DNA of 8,351 nt from DATLBY01 sp035526665 (GTDB taxonomy: Bacteria > Acidobacteriota > Terriglobia > Bryobacterales > Bryobacteraceae): assembly GCA_035526665.1 (NCBI GenBank), contig DATLBY010000057.1, positions 1-8,351 on the forward strand. The letters run 5' to 3'. This document shows, piece after piece, positions 6,303 to 8,351 of the stretch; within the stretch, counting starts at the first letter, position 1, and every line of letters begins with the position of its first letter. The notes beneath the pieces were generated by a model, which ran no database searches, had not been told where the DNA came from, and saw only the letters and a program-made list of their open reading frames with translations. The position numbers and the translations under genes were made by a program.

Positions 6303-7679
6303 ATGTCCAAGGCTATCGATAGTTTCGTGACAGAGAACGAGAACCGTCTGTTGGAGGAGTTGAAGACGTTTCTGCGCATTCCCAGCATCAGTACGCTGCC
6401 TGAAAATAAGCCGGACGTGGACCGGGCCGCGGCCTTTGTCGCCGATAGCTTGAAGAACGCCGGCCTGGAGAACGTCGAGATCATTCCCACCGCCAAACAC
6501 CCGCTGGTCTATGGCGAATGGCTGCATGCGCCGGGCAAACCGACGGTGCTGCTCTACGGCCATTACGATGTGCAGCCGCCCGATCCGCTGGAACTCTGGC
6601 ACACACCGCCCTTCGAGCCGACCATTCGTGACGGCAACCTGTACGCGCGCGGATCGGCCGACGATAAGGGCCAGATGTACATGCACGTGAAAGCTGTGGA
6701 AGCGTTGCGCGCGGTCAACGGGACACTGCCTGTCAACGTGAAGTTCCTCGTCGAAGGCGAAGAGGAGGTGGGCGGCGCTTCCATCGCCAAGTACGTGGCT
6801 GAAAATCCGGAAAAGTTGAAAGCGGACGTGGCGCTGGTGTCCGATACCGCGCTCTACGCCGAGGGAATCCCCACGTTGTGCATCGGCCTGCGCGGACTGA
6901 TTTACACCGAAGTGGAAGCGTCAGGTCCAATGCGGGATCTGCACTCCGGGCTGTATGGCGGCGCGGCTCCCAATGCAGTGTACGGCCTGATCGAGCTTCT
7001 GGGCAAGGCCAAGAACGGGCACGGGAAAATACAGATTCCCGGCATCTATGACGATGTCGAGGAGCCGGCGGCGGCGGAGATCGCCAGCTGGAAAAGTCTC
7101 CCGTTCGCCGAGCAGGAGTTTTTAAAGAGCGAAGTGGGATCCACAACCCTGACGGGAGAGCCCGATCGCATGGTGCTGGAGCGGGTCTGGTCGCGGCCGA
7201 CGATGGAGGTGCACGGCATCGCGGGCGGCTTTACCGGAGCGGGCGCCAAGACGGTGATCCCGGCCAAAGCCGTGGCCAAGGTGAGCTTCCGGCTGGTGCC
7301 CGATCAGGATCCGGAGAAAGTGGTTGCCGCCTTCCGCGGGTGGGTGAAGAAGAACGCTCCCGCCGGAATTCAAATAGAGGTTCGCGTCCTGAGCGCGGGA
7401 CCCGCGGTGCTGGTCAATCCGGATCACCCGGCGATTCAAGTGGCGGCGCGGGCCTTCAGCGAAATTTTGGGTCGGCCGACGGTCTTCATACGCTCCGGCG
7501 GATCCATCCCGATTGTGGGCGATTTCGCCACGCATCTGAAAATCCCCACCATCCTGATGGGCTTCGGATTGCCCGACGATGGTTTGCATTCCCCCAACGA
7601 GAAGTACAAAATCTCGAACTATTACAGCGGCATTATGACGATCGCTCATTTTCTGGAGCTGTACGGCCAAACAACGCCG
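6303..7679 (+). CDS. M20-family dipeptidase/metallopeptidase
   Basis: A cytosolic dinuclear zinc peptidase of 459 residues (stop codon at 7680-7682), typical of M20 dipeptidases related to CNDP/carnosinase. Metal ligands and catalytic residues are all visible: H87 and D89 in GHYDVQP, bridging D120 in GSADDKG, general base E153 and ligand E154 in EGEEEVGG, D181 in VSDT, and H429 in GLHSPNE. The lid/dimerisation domain spans about 195-310 and carries H214 in DLHSGLYGG, the histidine that reaches into the partner's active site in this family. There is no signal peptide. The start at ATG 6303 fits the family's N terminus; an in-frame ATG at 6261 behind GGAGGGCA would add 14 unrelated residues and would place the start only three bases from that GGAGG. 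Likely role: cleavage of dipeptides or other small amide substrates. The MurJ gene begins four bases after its stop codon. Confidence 0.93.
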
Positions 7680-7686
7680 TAGAGAC

Positions 7687-8351
7687 TTGACCACGCCAGC
7701 CCAACCAAAATCACAGGAATCCAGCGTCTTTCGCTCGGCCGGGATCGTCTCAGTGGCGGTCTTGATGAGCCGCGTCACCGGACTGGTCCGGGAGATCGTG
7801 ATGGCTGCTCTGTTCGGAGCGGGACTGGCGTACGACGCATTTCTGCTTGGCTTCCGGATCCCTAACCTGACGCGCGACCTATTCGCCGAAGGCGCGCTGT
7901 CCTCCGCATTCGTCCCCATCTTCACCGAGTACCTGAACTCCAAGAGCAAACAGGAGGCCGCCATATTGGCCAACCTGGTGGCGACGGCGTTGATTGTTGT
8001 GGTCGGCGGATTCTGCCTTCTGGGGGTGATCTTCAGTCCTCAACTGGTGATGCTGCTGGCTCCGGGATTCGCGCAGACTCCGGGAAAGTTCGAACTCGCG
8101 GTGCAGATGACCCGCATCATGTTCCCTTTCCTGCTGCTGGTCGCGCTGGCGGCGCAGGCGATGGGGATTCTGAATGCGTGCAATCAGTTTGGTGTTCCCG
8201 CCATGGCCTCCACCTTCTTCAACATCGGGTCACTGGTGTTCGGTCTGCTGCTGGGGAAAGTGCTCGGACCCTGGCTGGGGATATCGCCGATCCATGGGAT
8301 GGCCTACGGCGTGGTGTTGGGCGGCGCGCTTCAGCTTCTGTGGCAGGTGCC
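7687..8351 (+). CDS. murJ: Lipid II flippase MurJ (MviN family), N-terminal part, cut by window edge
   Basis: The first 221 residues of a MurJ/MviN inner-membrane protein, which moves lipid II across the cytoplasmic membrane for peptidoglycan synthesis; the full protein should be about 500-540 residues with 14 helices. Functional residues of the Escherichia coli protein recur at a constant offset of eleven: R29 and R35 in SRVTGLVRE, D50 in YDAF, R63 and E68 in NLTRDLFAEGALSSAF. E. coli R53 is replaced by D64. About five to six hydrophobic helices fit in the visible part. The TTG start at 7687 is chosen because it gives a short polar N terminus before helix 1, with weak GAG four bases after the dipeptidase stop; the first in-frame ATG (7765) would delete most of helix 1. 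It is probably co-transcribed with the dipeptidase gene. Confidence 0.93.
   Translation, partial: MTTPAQPKSQESSVFRSAGIVSVAVLMSRVTGLVREIVMAALFGAGLAYDAFLLGFRIPNLTRDLFAEGALSSAFVPIFTEYLNSKSKQEAAILANLVATALIVVVGGFCLLGVIFSPQLVMLLAPGFAQTPGKFELAVQMTRIMFPFLLLVALAAQAMGILNACNQFGVPAMASTFFNIGSLVFGLLLGKVLGPWLGISPIHGMAYGVVLGGALQLLWQV

Noticed and set aside
6231..6686. N-terminal extension of the CehA/McbA-like frame
   Set aside because: This stretch is antisense to the start of the M20 dipeptidase, shows no family similarity, and the signal peptide begins at the internal ATG at 6230.
7122..7973. 283-residue open frame on the minus strand
   Set aside because: It is antisense to the M20 dipeptidase and MurJ genes, both of which have clear family motifs on the plus strand.

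Overview
This is a GC-rich window from a bacterial chromosome. The gene content, the many GTG/TTG starts and the protein style suggest a soil bacterium of the Acidobacteriota, possibly near Solibacter/Bryobacter. That placement is an inference from gene style; the window holds no rRNA or other marker that settles it. I see eight well-supported genes, tightly packed, and no insertion sequence, tRNA, rRNA or CRISPR array.

Layout: 1-135 is a short left margin with only a weak cysteine-rich reading frame. 136-3370 is a minus-strand block transcribed right to left: an orphan Hcp-like protein, a double-domain KaiC-like ATPase, and a histidine kinase whose start overlaps the end of the KaiC-like gene by 20 bases. 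A perfect 7-bp inverted repeat lies between hcp and the kaiC-like gene. From a 63-base divergent spacer, a 103-residue EncFtn (encapsulated-ferritin type) ferroxidase is read rightward. Its stop codon overlaps that of the next minus-strand gene, an alkyltransferase-like (ATL) DNA-repair protein. The ATL gene follows an exported CehA/McbA-type metallohydrolase on the same strand at 17 bases. A second divergent spacer (6231-6302) leads to a rightward pair: an M20 dipeptidase and the lipid II flippase MurJ, which is cut by the right edge.

How the genes may work together: the KaiC-like protein and the kinase almost certainly form one signalling unit. The kinase carries a degenerate, aspartate-less receiver domain at its N terminus, so its input is probably protein-protein contact rather than phosphotransfer. 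The EncFtn protein keeps every iron-site residue known from the Rhodospirillum rubrum protein, but no encapsulin shell gene is visible and no typical cargo-loading tail is seen. Likewise Hcp appears without any other type VI secretion gene. This divergent pair of orphan ring-forming proteins, with the KaiC-like ATPase and kinase behind Hcp, is the most unusual part of the window. The remaining genes (CehA/McbA hydrolase, ATL, M20 dipeptidase, MurJ) look like ordinary housekeeping or catabolic functions.
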